Shown here: one piece after another, positions 5,825 to 5,867 of the stretch | Numbering within the stretch: the stretch's first letter is position 1 | Layout of the letters: the number at the start of each line of letters is the position of its first letter | Origin: Actinomycetota bacterium | GTDB lineage: Bacteria > Actinomycetota > Actinomycetes > Nanopelagicales > Nanopelagicaceae | Assembly (NCBI GenBank): GCA_009701945.1 | Contig: WLJF01000049.1 | Span: 1-5,867, forward strand | Length of the DNA stretch: 5,867 nucleotides | Direction: 5' to 3' | The notes under the pieces: generated by a model | Told to the model about the DNA's origin: nothing | Database searches by the model: none | What the model saw: the letters and a program-made list of their open reading frames with translations, nothing else | Position numbers and translations under genes: made by a program

Positions 5825-5867
5825 TTAGAGAACTCCCGCGAACTTTGCTGCCTTTTTGAGTACTGAA
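5825..5867 (-). CDS. Probable C-terminal end of an unidentified gene
   Basis: Reading in from the right edge on the minus strand, one frame gives SVLKKAAKFAGVL followed by TAA (5827-5825). The Lys/Ala-rich helical character and the stop placed just before the tRNA promoter suit the end of a real gene. Only 13 residues are visible, so no family can be named. The other minus-strand frames run on toward or into the tRNA, which favours this one. Confidence 0.4.
   Translation of the reverse strand, partial: SVLKKAAKFAGVL

Noticed and set aside
1..5867. CRISPR arrays, insertion sequences, phage genes, attachment sites or defence systems
   Set aside because: No direct-repeat arrays, transposase or integrase motifs, or target-site duplications were seen; the tRNA 3' end is not duplicated elsewhere in the window by eye.

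Overview
The window looks like a piece of an actinobacterial chromosome of moderate GC (mid to upper 40s percent by eye, not counted). The protein families match actinobacterial versions: a GreA C-terminus, a DrrA/DrrB-type ABC exporter, an N-terminal 'MRSSNP...RGF' YccA/BI-1 protein, and MFS exporters of actinobacterial style. Genes are packed extremely tightly: 3-bp convergent gaps, a 4-bp overlap, and an 18-bp divergent gap. Low GC, compact packing and probable leaderless starts would suit a streamlined aquatic actinobacterium such as the Nanopelagicales (acI) lineage. That placement is inference from style, not a database match.

Layout from left to right. (1) 1-279 +, the 3' end of greA. 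(2) 283-1074 and 1071-2054, both on the minus strand: a two-gene ABC-2 exporter operon, with the ATPase upstream and the permease downstream, overlapping by ATGA. (3) 2055-2072: a very short divergent promoter holding a 6+2+6 inverted repeat, with a TANNNT -10-like element for each strand inside it. (4) 2073-3635 +, a 14-helix DHA2-type drug:H+ antiporter. (5) 3657-4868 +, a 12-helix DHA1-type MFS exporter that starts at GTG, with a 38-nt hairpin and T-rich tail just inside its coding region. (6) 4823-4857: a strong hairpin terminator embedded in the end of that gene, apparently serving the convergent minus-strand gene. (7) 4872-5603 -, a YccA/Bax-inhibitor-1 membrane protein. (8) 5721-5793 -, a 73-nt class I tRNA with anticodon UAA. 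(9) 5825-5867 -, the probable last codons of another gene.

The centre of the window (about 283-4868) reads as an efflux module. An ATP-driven exporter and two proton-driven exporters are arranged back to back around one tiny control region, so a single DNA-binding regulator could switch both directions. No regulator gene lies in the window. The flanks (greA, YccA family, tRNA) are housekeeping. There is no sign of a mobile element, CRISPR array or phage gene. Less usual points are the symmetric leaderless-type divergent promoter, the attenuator-like hairpin at the start of the second MFS gene, and the tRNA with a leucine anticodon but no long variable arm. No gene-free stretch exceeds 300 bases. 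The longest, 5604-5720 (117 bases), holds the leader of the YccA gene and the region downstream of the tRNA.
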